This document shows positions 27,924-35,695 of a DNA stretch of 64,000 bases, one piece after another. Position numbers and translations under genes: made by a program. The notes beneath the pieces are model-generated. The model made no database searches. It had not been told where the DNA came from and saw only the letters and a program-made list of their open reading frames with translations. The stretch's first letter is position 1. Each line of letters starts with the position of its first letter. Origin of the DNA: a virus; IMG/VR virus record IMGVR_UViG_3300027749_000060, positions 1 through 64,000 of that record, one strand, 5' to 3'.

Positions 27924-28351
27924 TATGTTGCGTATCCGTGTAAAATTATAATATTCTGACCCAAAGGTGGCACACTAGTAAAAGTTATTTGACTGCCGTC
28001 GACTGTAAATGCTACTCCTGGATTTTGAAAAACATTGCCAATATAAACTAAAAGAAAAATTTCATCACCTTTTCTATAACTACTTTTCATTGGTCCAAAA
28101 ATTACCTGAGCACCAGTTCCTAAAAATGTATCTTTCCCTACAATTGCGGCACCTATTCTAGTAACTATAGTTTTCCATGACCCGGTTACTTCGCTTGCTG
28201 TTTTTACAAAAATTTCAGGAGCAATTGTATTTTTATTAAATCTGATTAATCCATTGACTGGAGCATTTGGTCCTACTGAACTATAGCCCATTGGCAATCT
28301 GATGCTATAGCTGCCAGATTTTAATTCAGTATTTTTAAGATATCGTCCCAT
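27923..28351 (-). CDS. Virion structural protein, 142 aa
   Basis: Starts MGRYLKNTELKSGSYSIRLPMG and continues with NGLIRFNKNTIAPEIFVKT, a small module found repeatedly in virion proteins of marine T4-like phages, then VFQNPGVAFTVDGSQITFTSVPP, a pattern shared with phage fibre-tip domains. No enzyme motif or membrane segment. The start is two bases after the upstream stop codon without a ribosome site, so it is translated by coupling; its own stop overlaps the next start. Confidence 0.75.
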   Translation of the reverse strand: MGRYLKNTELKSGSYSIRLPMGYSSVGPNAPVNGLIRFNKNTIAPEIFVKTASEVTGSWKTIVTRIGAAIVGKDTFLGTGAQVIFGPMKSSYRKGDEIFLLVYIGNVFQNPGVAFTVDGSQITFTSVPPLGQNIIILHGYAT

Positions 28352-28353
28352 TT

Positions 28354-29676
28354 TTATATGCCAATAGTAGAAACAGTTGCTACAATGTCAGGTAAATTTA
28401 TCCCAGCGGCTGCACTATCAGTGTAGTAAGTCCAGTCATCGCCGTTGCTACTAGCTGCAACTCTTGCACCATATCCAACTGCTAAAAATTCTGATCTTGC
28501 ATTGTTCCATAGTATACTCGATCCTGCAACAGAATTCCAAGGTAGATTATTTAAACTATGCGATACAGTCCATTGAGTACCATCGTATGTAAATATATCT
28601 GAGCTGCTACCTATAACATAAAAACCGTATCCAACTTTAAAAGTTGCACCGCCAGATCCTAACACTGATAAACTGCCAGCCTGTGCTAGTCCAGGATTAT
28701 AAGCCCAAATTATGCCATCATAACTAGTTGCTGCTTTATTATTATCCAATGATAATGCTAAGTATCCGGTTGCCAATGACCCCGAATATACTATTGTTGT
28801 TACTCTAGTAGATTGTCCCCATGCAACATTATTTTTTAAATCGTCTATAATAGTCCAAGTAGCACCATCGGTTGTTTTTGCCATGATGCCGCCTTCGCCA
28901 CCTATTATAAAATTTGTTCCATCCCAAGTAATGGCTGTTACATCAGTTTGTTGCCAAGTTGTACCCGATAGGCTTGGTTGATAAGTCCAAGTTTGCCCGT
29001 CGATAGTGGTAGCAATACGAGCACTATTTCCTACTGCTATAGAAATTGAATTATTTGTTGCAACTGCATTTATATCATTTGATCCCCAGTCTTGTAAACT
29101 AGAAATACCAGTGGCATTAGTCCACACTAGCCCGTCTGTACTGATTCCCATCCATCCTTGCTGCCCTACTACTATATATTTTTTTCCTATCATTCTGACT
29201 ACACTAGTGGCATCTACTGTACTAGGCCAGGTAATATTAATTAGCCCCGGCTGATATGTCCAGCTTTCGCCAGTGGGACTAGTGGCAACTTTACCACTTT
29301 TACCTACTATTAAATATTCGTTTCTATCAGATGCCCAAATAGCTGCACTAATTTTATCAATTGCGCCCCATAAAGTTTGAGCTAATCCTATACTTGCAAT
29401 TGATGTAGGATCAACAATGCTGGCACGTATAGTATCCCCATCGTCGAGTATTAATTTTTCAGATTCAACAACATAAGTATCATGCGAAGTTAATGGTACA
29501 TTATAATAAATTAACGTTTGAATTCCAGGCTCATAATTTTTTGGTACAGCATACACATTAAATAAAATTGGTATGGTGCCGGTGTTGCAGAAATACATAG
29601 TAGTAACTGCATTACTGCCGTTACTAACGTAAATATTAGCTATAGTTGGTGTTATAATTGTACTTGTTAATGCCAT
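28354..29676 (-). CDS. Seven-repeat Asp-box beta-propeller adhesin
   Basis: 440 residues. Residues 1-100 are a third copy of the small beta-domain seen at 1027-1359 and 6106-6462 (VPLTSHDTYVVESEKLILDDGDTIRAS). Residues ~105-430 hold seven repeats with an Asp-box-like S/T-x-D-G-x-x-W: SPTGESW, STDGLVW, TIDGQTW, TTDGATW, SYDGIIW, TYDGTQW and SSNGDDW. Each follows a short ..YLIVGxxGxxAT strand pair, as in BNR/sialidase-like propellers. Seven such units predict a seven-bladed propeller. Asp boxes are structural, so sialidase activity does not follow; no Arg triad is obvious. AGGAT is the ribosome site. A sugar-binding tail protein is the most likely role. Confidence 0.82.
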   Translation of the reverse strand: MALTSTIITPTIANIYVSNGSNAVTTMYFCNTGTIPILFNVYAVPKNYEPGIQTLIYYNVPLTSHDTYVVESEKLILDDGDTIRASIVDPTSIASIGLAQTLWGAIDKISAAIWASDRNEYLIVGKSGKVATSPTGESWTYQPGLINITWPSTVDATSVVRMIGKKYIVVGQQGWMGISTDGLVWTNATGISSLQDWGSNDINAVATNNSISIAVGNSARIATTIDGQTWTYQPSLSGTTWQQTDVTAITWDGTNFIIGGEGGIMAKTTDGATWTIIDDLKNNVAWGQSTRVTTIVYSGSLATGYLALSLDNNKAATSYDGIIWAYNPGLAQAGSLSVLGSGGATFKVGYGFYVIGSSSDIFTYDGTQWTVSHSLNNLPWNSVAGSSILWNNARSEFLAVGYGARVAASSNGDDWTYYTDSAAAGINLPDIVATVSTIGI

Positions 29677-29684
29677 AAAATATC

Positions 29685-30317
29685 CTATAACACTAATGAA
29701 AATATTAGTGCTTTTCTTTTTGTGATCAATTCTGCGTTTAAAACTGACGAATTTGATACATATAAACCTGCGGCGCCCGCACCAGGTGCTTTACTATATA
29801 CCACTGTAGCATCATTCACTGCTGGTAATACATTTGTAACCGAATGACTAATTTGTACGCCGGCATTTGACCCAGTTGGTGCATTTCCCGGTACTAATAC
29901 TATGTTCTCTCCCGGTGAAGATCTAATTTCGTATCCGGCTAAATTTAAATGCCCGCCCAATGTTGGTGTTGGGTCGTCTGCCACTCTTGACATAATGTCT
30001 CTATATAAAACACTATCATATGTCATTTGCCATTTATTTAATTGCTCAGTCCATTGTATTGCTGCTTTTGGACTATCGCCGCGACTGACTTCTATACCAG
30101 CATTTAATACAGGTGTTCCTGATGTTACATTAGCAGCCAATGTAATAAAGTTATCAGAAATTAATGTTTCAACAGATCCAATATTAGTTTGATTACCAAC
30201 TACTAGTAAATTGCCAAAAATACTCACTGAGCCGCGGCCGCCTAAAGCGTCAATGTAGATATTACCGCCTAAAGCGGTTAAATACCAATCGCCAGATGTA
30301 CGATCAACCGTAGCCAT
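29685..30317 (-). CDS. Virion structural protein, 210 aa
   Basis: Residues ~10-110 (GNIYIDALGGRGSVSIFGNLLVVGNQTNIGSVETLISDNFITL ... GIEVSRGDSPKAAIQWTEQLNKWQMT) are the standard module of virion and fibre proteins in marine T4-like phages, also seen in weaker form at both ends of the collagen-like protein at 2787-6098. The second half has GGHLNLAGYEIRSSPGENIVLVPG. It has a late promoter 20 bases upstream of its ATG (30337-30344) with AGGAAT as ribosome site, and opens the unit that runs down to 27087. No enzymatic role is expected. Confidence 0.78.
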   Translation of the reverse strand: MATVDRTSGDWYLTALGGNIYIDALGGRGSVSIFGNLLVVGNQTNIGSVETLISDNFITLAANVTSGTPVLNAGIEVSRGDSPKAAIQWTEQLNKWQMTYDSVLYRDIMSRVADDPTPTLGGHLNLAGYEIRSSPGENIVLVPGNAPTGSNAGVQISHSVTNVLPAVNDATVVYSKAPGAGAAGLYVSNSSVLNAELITKRKALIFSLVL

Positions 30318-30336
30318 GAATTATTCCTATTTTAGA

Positions 30337-30344
30337 TATTTATC
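30337..30344 (-). promoter_or_regulatory. Late promoter (TGATAAATA)
   Basis: Minus-strand GATAAATA preceded by T, 20 bases upstream of the ATG at 30317 and just past the terminator at 30361-30388. Confidence 0.7.
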
Positions 30345-30360
30345 ATCTAAGATAAGTTAA

Positions 30361-30388
30361 AAAAATAGCTGCCACAGCAGCTATTTTT
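30361..30388 (-). terminator. Rho-independent terminator, symmetric
   Basis: An 11-bp perfect stem (AAAAATAGCTG / CAGCTATTTTT) with a six-base loop, 15 bases past the stop of the 336-residue gene. The A/T ends give a T-run on both strands, though only the minus strand has a gene ending here. Confidence 0.85.
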
Positions 30389-30402
30389 ATTTAAAAACGA
30401 GT

Positions 30403-31413
30403 TTAAGCGTTTGATATTTTGATGTTAACATCGGCTGCAAAGTACGGTTGATTGTCATATACTTTAGTACCGCTAGTACCATTTGCAGTCCATGCTACTG
30501 AACTATCACTTGCAAATTGATGACTAGCACCAGTACCACGAGTTACTCGTGCTCGATGATTTGATAACTTTGTAATGTAATATTGATTGCCAGCAGTGTC
30601 GGTTGCTGTGATAGAAGCTTCGCCGGCTGCATTTACAGCTGAATCTTTCAACTTGACAATACCAGTTCTTGTACCATCTGTTACTTTATAACGACGACCA
30701 GAAACTTGTCTAATTACATCAACTGCGGTTGCCGAACCACCAGTTAAGTATGCTGTCATAGTAATTGCATTCTCGTTTTGACCAACTACAGCCGATGATC
30801 CCATTACTGCATCACCAGTAACCGATTGGCTAAATGATACAGCCGCATCGGTTGGATCGGTATATCCAGAACCGTTGTTAATCATCAACACTGATTTGGC
30901 ACGATAACGCAATGTTAATGTTGCGCCAGTGGCTGTACTTGCTGAGCCGTCGGCGTGTGTTACTGTAGTTGCTTGTGCCCCAGTTGCTAAAGCACCCGAT
31001 GCATACAAGAATGTGCCACGGCTCAATGGTGTTACAGCAGTAACATCGTCGCCGCCGGTTCCACCAATTGTATCAACTGTAAAAGTTGCTGTGCCGGCGG
31101 AAGTAGTAACTGTTAGAATATCACCGGCTACGTATCCAGCCATTGTACCGCCAATGTCAGTTGCACTTTCAACTTCAGATGTAACGCTACCAGTTGCACG
31201 TACAGCACCTAGTGCTAACTTGTCCGGATCACTGAATGTAGTTGATGGTCGTACCGTATACGCACCCAGGGCAGTTAATGTTACACTAGCAATCCGATTA
31301 CCACCAAGACCGTCATCGCCTTGATTTGCAGAATTATGTGCGTTTGTACTTTCGGCACCATTAGCGCCGATGTTACGATTACCAAAATATTTTTTATTTA
31401 AAGGACGTCCCAT
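30403..31413 (-). CDS. Abundant-type virion protein, 336 aa
   Basis: Begins MGRPLNKKYFGNRNIG, a start common to virion proteins of marine T4-like phages. The body is Ala/Gly/Thr-rich with repeated beta elements (GYVAGDILTVTTSAGTATFTV, MINNGSGYTDPTDAAVSFS, GRRYKVTDGTRTGIVKL) and no Cys, as expected of an all-beta surface protein. AAGGAG lies eight bases from the ATG. It is a single-gene unit: a late promoter at 31502-31509, a leader with three hairpins (31435-31491) and a strong terminator at 30361-30388. That arrangement suggests high expression. Capsid decoration or a tail-surface protein are both possible. Confidence 0.75.
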   Translation of the reverse strand: MGRPLNKKYFGNRNIGANGAESTNAHNSANQGDDGLGGNRIASVTLTALGAYTVRPSTTFSDPDKLALGAVRATGSVTSEVESATDIGGTMAGYVAGDILTVTTSAGTATFTVDTIGGTGGDDVTAVTPLSRGTFLYASGALATGAQATTVTHADGSASTATGATLTLRYRAKSVLMINNGSGYTDPTDAAVSFSQSVTGDAVMGSSAVVGQNENAITMTAYLTGGSATAVDVIRQVSGRRYKVTDGTRTGIVKLKDSAVNAAGEASITATDTAGNQYYITKLSNHRARVTRGTGASHQFASDSSVAWTANGTSGTKVYDNQPYFAADVNIKISNA

Positions 31414-31434
31414 TTTATTTTCTCCTTAAGAATT

Positions 31435-31491
31435 TATGGCGTTCTATGCCATACGCGGTTGGATTTCCGCATAAAACTTGCCCTATGCAAG
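31435..31491 (-). other. Leader with three consecutive hairpins
   Basis: Three small perfect stems in the 5' leader of the 336-residue gene: TATGGC/GCCATA (31435-31453), GCGG/CCGC (31455-31470) and CTTGC/GCAAG (31477-31491). They lie between the late promoter at 31502-31509 and the AAGGAG ribosome site. They may stabilise the mRNA or tune translation; this is inference. Confidence 0.55.
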
Positions 31492-31501
31492 TCGTACTGT
31501 C

Positions 31502-31509
31502 TATTTATC
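31502..31509 (-). promoter_or_regulatory. Late promoter (TGATAAATA)
   Basis: Minus-strand GATAAATA preceded by T, overlapping the stop codon of the pirin-like gene and about 90 bases upstream of the 336-residue gene. Confidence 0.65.
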
Positions 31510-32161
31510 AATTTAATTCAAATAATATTAAATGAGGTGTTCCAATTGGCACTACAAAACTAATTTGATCTATTTCTATTGCATCACCTTCGTTTAATAC
31601 GATATCGTTAATAGTGCAGCTTCCTTCTAGTACCAGTAAGTAACTAAAGTCATTCGTTTTTAGATTTTGATCTAGTATTCCTGCCCAACAACTAAATCTA
31701 GTATTTTTAAACACTATAGGCAGCAGAGCAAAGCCTACAGGGCGATCAAAAAAATTGTATTTAGGAGTTTGATCCCAATCTATTGTATTAGGATAAATCC
31801 ATATTTGCAAATATCTATTAGACTCTGAGCCTTCATTAGACAATTCGTGCCATATACTATCACCGCACCAAAAATGTTGCACTTGCCCGGCACGAGCTAT
31901 ATTATCATTGCCAATGTTATCCCGATGTCTACATTGTCCAGCAATGACATAATTGATTATGTCTAGTCCGCAATGTTCATGCCAGCTGGTAATAAATCCC
32001 GGTTTAGTTCTATCATCATTGATTGTTGTCACCGGACCCCAGTTTGTATACTTAGGATCGCGATAATTCATACAACTAAAACTACGATAACTTTGATAGT
32101 TGTCTTCCCCTAAACGATTTAATGGAATAAATCCTCTAGTGTCTGCTGGTCTAATTTTCAT
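31508..32161 (-). CDS. Pirin-family (YhhW-like) cupin protein
   Basis: 217 residues. The start IRPADTRGFIPLNRLGED, then WHEHCGLDIINYVIAGQCRH, GQVQHFWCGDSIWHELSNEG and RYLQIWIYPNT are pirin hallmarks, with a second, weaker cupin half to the end. The expected metal ligands are His61, His63 and His105; the usual acidic ligand two residues after the last His (H-S-E) is shifted here to Glu106 directly after it. Pirins bind iron; bacterial YhhW acts as a quercetin dioxygenase and others alter host enzymes or regulators. The gene lies between virion genes, with a terminator just upstream (32182-32208) and no clear ribosome site, so its expression is unclear; a weak ATTAAATA sits about 11 bases before the ATG. 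Probably an acquired host-modulating gene. Confidence 0.85.
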   Translation of the reverse strand: MKIRPADTRGFIPLNRLGEDNYQSYRSFSCMNYRDPKYTNWGPVTTINDDRTKPGFITSWHEHCGLDIINYVIAGQCRHRDNIGNDNIARAGQVQHFWCGDSIWHELSNEGSESNRYLQIWIYPNTIDWDQTPKYNFFDRPVGFALLPIVFKNTRFSCWAGILDQNLKTNDFSYLLVLEGSCTINDIVLNEGDAIEIDQISFVVPIGTPHLILFELN

Positions 32162-32181
32162 ATACAGTATTTAATAGCCGT

Positions 32182-32208
32182 AAAAAAGCCTACTATAAAA
32201 GTAGGCTT
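32182..32208 (-). terminator. Rho-independent terminator
   Basis: AAGCCTAC / GTAGGCTT stem (8 bp, seven-base loop) followed on the minus strand by TTTTTT, 21 bases past the stop of the 128-residue gene and just upstream of the pirin-like gene. Confidence 0.85.
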
Positions 32209-32228
32209 GATTTTTAAATAACTACTGA

Positions 32229-32615
32229 TTAACAGTCGTTAACAATACTGTAGCCAACTAACTCGCCGTCCCAAACACGAACACTAGTTAGACCAGTTGT
32301 TGCATTAATTGCATCTTCTAGTAGACTGTTACGTTGCTGATCGGCTGCTGCACGGTTTGAGGGAAACGGTGCTGTTTCTGCACTGGCAATAACTGTAAAC
32401 CAATGATTATCTGGCTTACCAATTCCGTACAATTCAATGCTTTGTTGCAATCCTCTAATAGCTTTTGAGTACAAACTATTTGGTAATAGATAGTTGGTTT
32501 CTACATCTTGCTGCATATCAACTTGAAAAAACGCTAGATTGCGAGTTCCCATAGTTGTTGTTGGTTGTGTTTTCTGATAATTAACTGCTAAGTCTGTTCC
32601 GGTTAGATTTGCCAT
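32229..32615 (-). CDS. Single-gene late unit, hypothetical 128-aa protein
   Basis: Not a family I recognise. It is soluble, without membrane segments, beginning MANLTGTDLAVNYQKTQPTT; residues ~60-128 (YGIGKPDNHWFTVIASAETAPFPS ... VRVWDGELVGYSIVND) look like a small alpha/beta domain. It forms an isolated transcription unit with a late promoter (32642-32649) 27 bases upstream, an AAGGAG ribosome site and a strong terminator at 32182-32208. It lies directly after the major capsid gene. Such architecture fits a protein made in large amounts late in infection, for example a capsid accessory protein, but the function is unproven. Confidence 0.7.
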   Translation of the reverse strand: MANLTGTDLAVNYQKTQPTTTMGTRNLAFFQVDMQQDVETNYLLPNSLYSKAIRGLQQSIELYGIGKPDNHWFTVIASAETAPFPSNRAAADQQRNSLLEDAINATTGLTSVRVWDGELVGYSIVNDC

Positions 32616-32641
32616 AATGGCTCCTTATAATTTAGTAATAA

Positions 32642-32649
32642 TATTTATC
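32642..32649 (-). promoter_or_regulatory. Late promoter (TGATAAATA)
   Basis: Minus-strand GATAAATA preceded by T, 27 bases upstream of the ATG at 32615, after the gp23 terminator. Confidence 0.7.
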
Positions 32650-32681
32650 AAAACTTGATAATTTATTATTGATTAGCCAAC

Positions 32682-32704
32682 AAAAAAGGCTCCAAAGAGC
32701 CTTT
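32682..32704 (-). terminator. Rho-independent terminator of the capsid operon
   Basis: AAAGGCTC / GAGCCTTT stem (8 bp, four-base loop) followed by a six-T run on the minus strand, about 44 bases past the gp23 stop. A second GTTCC/GGAAC hairpin overlaps the stop codon itself near 32739-32757. Confidence 0.88.
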
Positions 32705-32747
32705 AATGTAACTTCCCATCCCAAGGGTAAAAAGTTTGGTTCCGTTT

Positions 32748-33917
32748 TTATTGGAACGATAGATTTTGTACAGCGATCTCAGAAACGTAGTCACCTGCGT
32801 TGCCTAAAGAACTTGCTGTATTTGTTAATTCAACATATCCATAACGTGTCATGAAACCAACTACTGGCTCAAACGTTTGTGGATCTAGAACAACACCACT
32901 GCTCATCAATGGAACATATGGGCAATAGAATGCTGCTGCGTCAGCTTCGCTGGAACCTTTGTATCCAACTAAAACTGGCTTTTGGTCGTCAGCATAGCTG
33001 TCAACGAAAATACGCATTGCGCCATTCAATGTACCAACAAACTTAGTGTTTGTAGGTGCTTCAAATGTACCTTCTGTAGTACGAGCAAAAGCACTAGTTG
33101 TAGCAGACTGTAGCACAGTTAGTGCAGCAGATGAAACAACAGCCCAGTTTGCAGCGCCACGACGTGTACGTTGTGCAATTGAGTTAGCTGCGCGGTTAAT
33201 TAAAACAGCTAGAGCAGCATGCTCGTCACCAACGAATGTTGCGGTTCCAGATACAGCGGCCTGATTGTAATAGAATTCAGTTGCGGCTAGTGAGCGCAAT
33301 GATGCTAAAACTTCCTGGTCAATTTCAACTGTAATTTCTTGTGCTAGAGCAGCCATGATTTCTGCTTCAACATCCAAACCGTGCATAGCTTGTGCGTCTT
33401 GAGCAGCTTCAAATGTCCAACGAGCAGATAGCTTACGAGTACGAGCCTCAACTACTTGCTTCAAGATTTGAACATTGATACGATTTCCTGGTACACCTTC
33501 TAATGCACTTGTTGAATATGCTCTTGATGTTGCTGGGTTACCAGAATATGCTGTAGCAATTTTGAATGGGCTTAGTGCTTCGTCACCAACGCTAGCGCCA
33601 TCGTTTCCTGCGGAAACATTATCAGCATAACGAACACGTAAAGTGTGGATCTGTGCAACAGGTCCGGTCATTGGTTGTACACCAACAATTTCGTTAGCAA
33701 TAACGGTAGGCATTACACGACGAATAACTGGAAGAATTACACGGTTAAGTGTAGACATATTTCCAGATGTTGTTGCACCGGTGCTTGCTGTCTCAGCTAG
33801 ATTTCTGCGAGTATTTTCTAGGATAATACTCATTGTTGTGCGGCGTGATCCTTGTAGACCTTCTAGCAGGGCATCTTTAGTTTCGCCCCAACGGCCTTCT
33901 AATAGTTCTTGTGTCAT
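32748..33917 (-). CDS. 23: Major capsid protein (gp23 family)
   Basis: 389 residues. The N-terminal part (LLEGLQGSRRTTMSIILENTRRNLAET) and LPVIRRVMPTVIANEIVGVQPMTGP are the conserved gp23 front; VGYKGSSEADAAAFYCPYVPL and FEPVVGFMTRYGYVEL are conserved near the end. It forms the HK97-fold hexamers of the head and is processed by gp21 in T4. It is shorter than T4 gp23 (521 residues), as is usual outside the T-even group. AAAGGA precedes the ATG. It follows gp22 by 26 bases; no perfect late-promoter match lies directly in front, so expression may come from the promoters at 36989 or 38776, or from a diverged site. A strong terminator follows. Confidence 0.95.
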   Translation of the reverse strand: MTQELLEGRWGETKDALLEGLQGSRRTTMSIILENTRRNLAETASTGATTSGNMSTLNRVILPVIRRVMPTVIANEIVGVQPMTGPVAQIHTLRVRYADNVSAGNDGASVGDEALSPFKIATAYSGNPATSRAYSTSALEGVPGNRINVQILKQVVEARTRKLSARWTFEAAQDAQAMHGLDVEAEIMAALAQEITVEIDQEVLASLRSLAATEFYYNQAAVSGTATFVGDEHAALAVLINRAANSIAQRTRRGAANWAVVSSAALTVLQSATTSAFARTTEGTFEAPTNTKFVGTLNGAMRIFVDSYADDQKPVLVGYKGSSEADAAAFYCPYVPLMSSGVVLDPQTFEPVVGFMTRYGYVELTNTASSLGNAGDYVSEIAVQNLSFQ

Positions 33918-33943
33918 TTTCTTTCCTTTAAGGTTTAACTATA

Positions 33944-35038
33944 TTATTTTAACCCTGCTAATCGACGTAACTCAACAACATTAGTGTTGGATTGAGTTGT
34001 CACTTTAGCAGTCTTATCTCCAGTTACTGCAACATGTCCTTCATTTAGAGTAGTCGTAGACTTCTCTTTTGTAGAACTTGATGTTAGTACTGCTGGAAGA
34101 TACTTATCAAATGCCGACTTTAATTTATCAGTCTGCACGTTTTCAAGAAGTTCGCGCATTACCACTTGCTTCTCGCGGGTAAGAGTACCCAATAATCCAG
34201 AAATTACTTCCTTACGATTAATACTCTCAGTAATCACGCGAATTTCGCGATCTTTCGATTCAACAAGCTGACGTGTATCAACTGCGGCTTTAGAAGCCTC
34301 ATTGATTTGTGCTTGTTGTTGATTAATAACTTGTTTTAGTTTTTGCAATTCGCGATTTTCATTAAGATGAGTCAATGAAAATTCACCAGCAAAAGCTTCG
34401 AATATACGACGGCCAAACATGTTCTCACGAGCAAGTTGAATGTCTTCTTTGAGTTGTGATAGTTCAGCACCTAGTTTTGTAGTCACTGATTCTTTAACAA
34501 GTTGTGCGCTGCTAGCAATGAAACGTTTTTGTAATTCGCTAATTTTTTCTCTAGCTTCTGCAACTAGTTTAACTTTAGTTTCAATTACGGCTTGTTTGTC
34601 TTGCGCAAATTCTCTAATTTCTCCCGCCAATGAGCGAACAATGAATTGTTCTAGACGACGATAGTTTTCAGTTTGAATTTTGCGGTCTTTGTGCAACTCT
34701 TTAATTTCTTCAGCTAGTTTAGTAGCCATGAAATTATTGAATCTGCCAGCACTTTCCATCATGTGGTTTTTAACACGCACACGATCTTCTACTACAGCTT
34801 GTTTTTCGCCAACAAATTCTTCAATTTCTTTAGCGAGACTTTCAGTAACCATTTTGTCTAGGGCTTCTACCATTACTTGTTTGTCATGATTGTAGCGACT
34901 AGCCATTTCTTCGCGCAATTCGGCGCGAATACTTTCACGAGCTTCATTTAACTTGGTTTCCCAAGCTTCACTGATAGCTGTACGAGTTTCCTCGTTAACA
35001 ATGCCACTATCTAATAATGGTTTGATAGCATCAAACAT
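33944..35038 (-). CDS. 22: Prohead scaffold/core protein (gp22-like)
   Basis: 364 residues, almost entirely charged alpha-helix with long coiled-coil stretches (LNEARESIRAELREEMASRY, EEFVGEKQAVVEDRVR, EIREFAQDKQAVIETKVK; the EFxxxKQAVxExxV unit recurs about three times). The position between protease gp21 and capsid gp23 is the T4 order. In T4, gp22 forms the internal core on which the shell assembles and is then cut and expelled. T4 gp22 is 269 residues, so this one is longer. A potential gp21 cleavage pattern cannot be fixed by eye. The C-terminal ~40 residues are Ser/Thr-rich. Confidence 0.88.
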   Translation of the reverse strand: MFDAIKPLLDSGIVNEETRTAISEAWETKLNEARESIRAELREEMASRYNHDKQVMVEALDKMVTESLAKEIEEFVGEKQAVVEDRVRVKNHMMESAGRFNNFMATKLAEEIKELHKDRKIQTENYRRLEQFIVRSLAGEIREFAQDKQAVIETKVKLVAEAREKISELQKRFIASSAQLVKESVTTKLGAELSQLKEDIQLARENMFGRRIFEAFAGEFSLTHLNENRELQKLKQVINQQQAQINEASKAAVDTRQLVESKDREIRVITESINRKEVISGLLGTLTREKQVVMRELLENVQTDKLKSAFDKYLPAVLTSSSTKEKSTTTLNEGHVAVTGDKTAKVTTQSNTNVVELRRLAGLK

Positions 35039-35050
35039 AATAGCTTTCTC

Positions 35051-35686
35051 CTATAATTTTAAGTCATTGATCAAGCGAGTTACCTGCTCTTTCAAATACT
35101 TTTGCACTTTTTTGTCGCCCTGAGCATCACGAGCTATTTCTAGCGCCTTGTGCCCATGTTTCATATTAAACAAACCTTCATAGATGGCTGTTGGATATGC
35201 ATGTGGCGCACTAGGTTGTGCTACAATGTCAACTGTGACTATCTCGAATTCACTGACGTGCCCAGTGCCTTCGCTGACGTTACCGCTACCGCGGCTTGAA
35301 ACACCTAATTTAACACCACTTTCTAACATGGTTCGGACTAACTGTCCCATAGGTGTTGGTAGAATCTTTAACTTGCCGCAGCCTGCAGGACCATCCATCC
35401 ACATTTGTTCAATCATGTGGCTGACACGGTCCAAATTAATTTTTAAATCATCTGGGTGATCTACTTCGCCTAGGACGCTGTAGCCACCTTTGATTTGCTC
35501 ATTAATCTCTGACACTGCTTTGGTAATTTCATTAACAGGGTAAATACGCTCGTTTAGATTTCTTACGCCGCCTTCAATGAAAATACCTTTCATGTAGCAC
35601 TCTTTGACTGAGCCAGACTTGCTATCCTCGTAGAGGACTTCCATGCCAGCACGGTCAAAGGTAAGATTTTCTTTTAAATAAGCCAT
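35051..35686 (-). CDS. 21: Prohead protease gp21
   Basis: 211 residues, the usual size. The S78-type herpesvirus-like protease motifs are visible: His77 in GEVDHP and the nucleophile Ser in GVSSRGSG (130-131), with EFEIVTVDIVAQPSAPHAYP downstream. The front (MKGIFIEGGVRNLNERIYPV) is also diagnostic. It cleaves gp22, gp23 and core proteins during head maturation. The ATG is nine bases after the stop of the acidic protein gene and no ribosome site is seen, so coupling is likely. It lies in T4 order between the core-protein genes and gp22. Confidence 0.95.
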   Translation of the reverse strand: MAYLKENLTFDRAGMEVLYEDSKSGSVKECYMKGIFIEGGVRNLNERIYPVNEITKAVSEINEQIKGGYSVLGEVDHPDDLKINLDRVSHMIEQMWMDGPAGCGKLKILPTPMGQLVRTMLESGVKLGVSSRGSGNVSEGTGHVSEFEIVTVDIVAQPSAPHAYPTAIYEGLFNMKHGHKALEIARDAQGDKKVQKYLKEQVTRLINDLKL

Positions 35687-35695
35687 TATAACTAA

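Noticed and set aside
28460-29400. Sialidase activity for the Asp-box propeller
   Set aside because: Asp boxes are structural; no Arg triad or nucleophile pair could be recognised.
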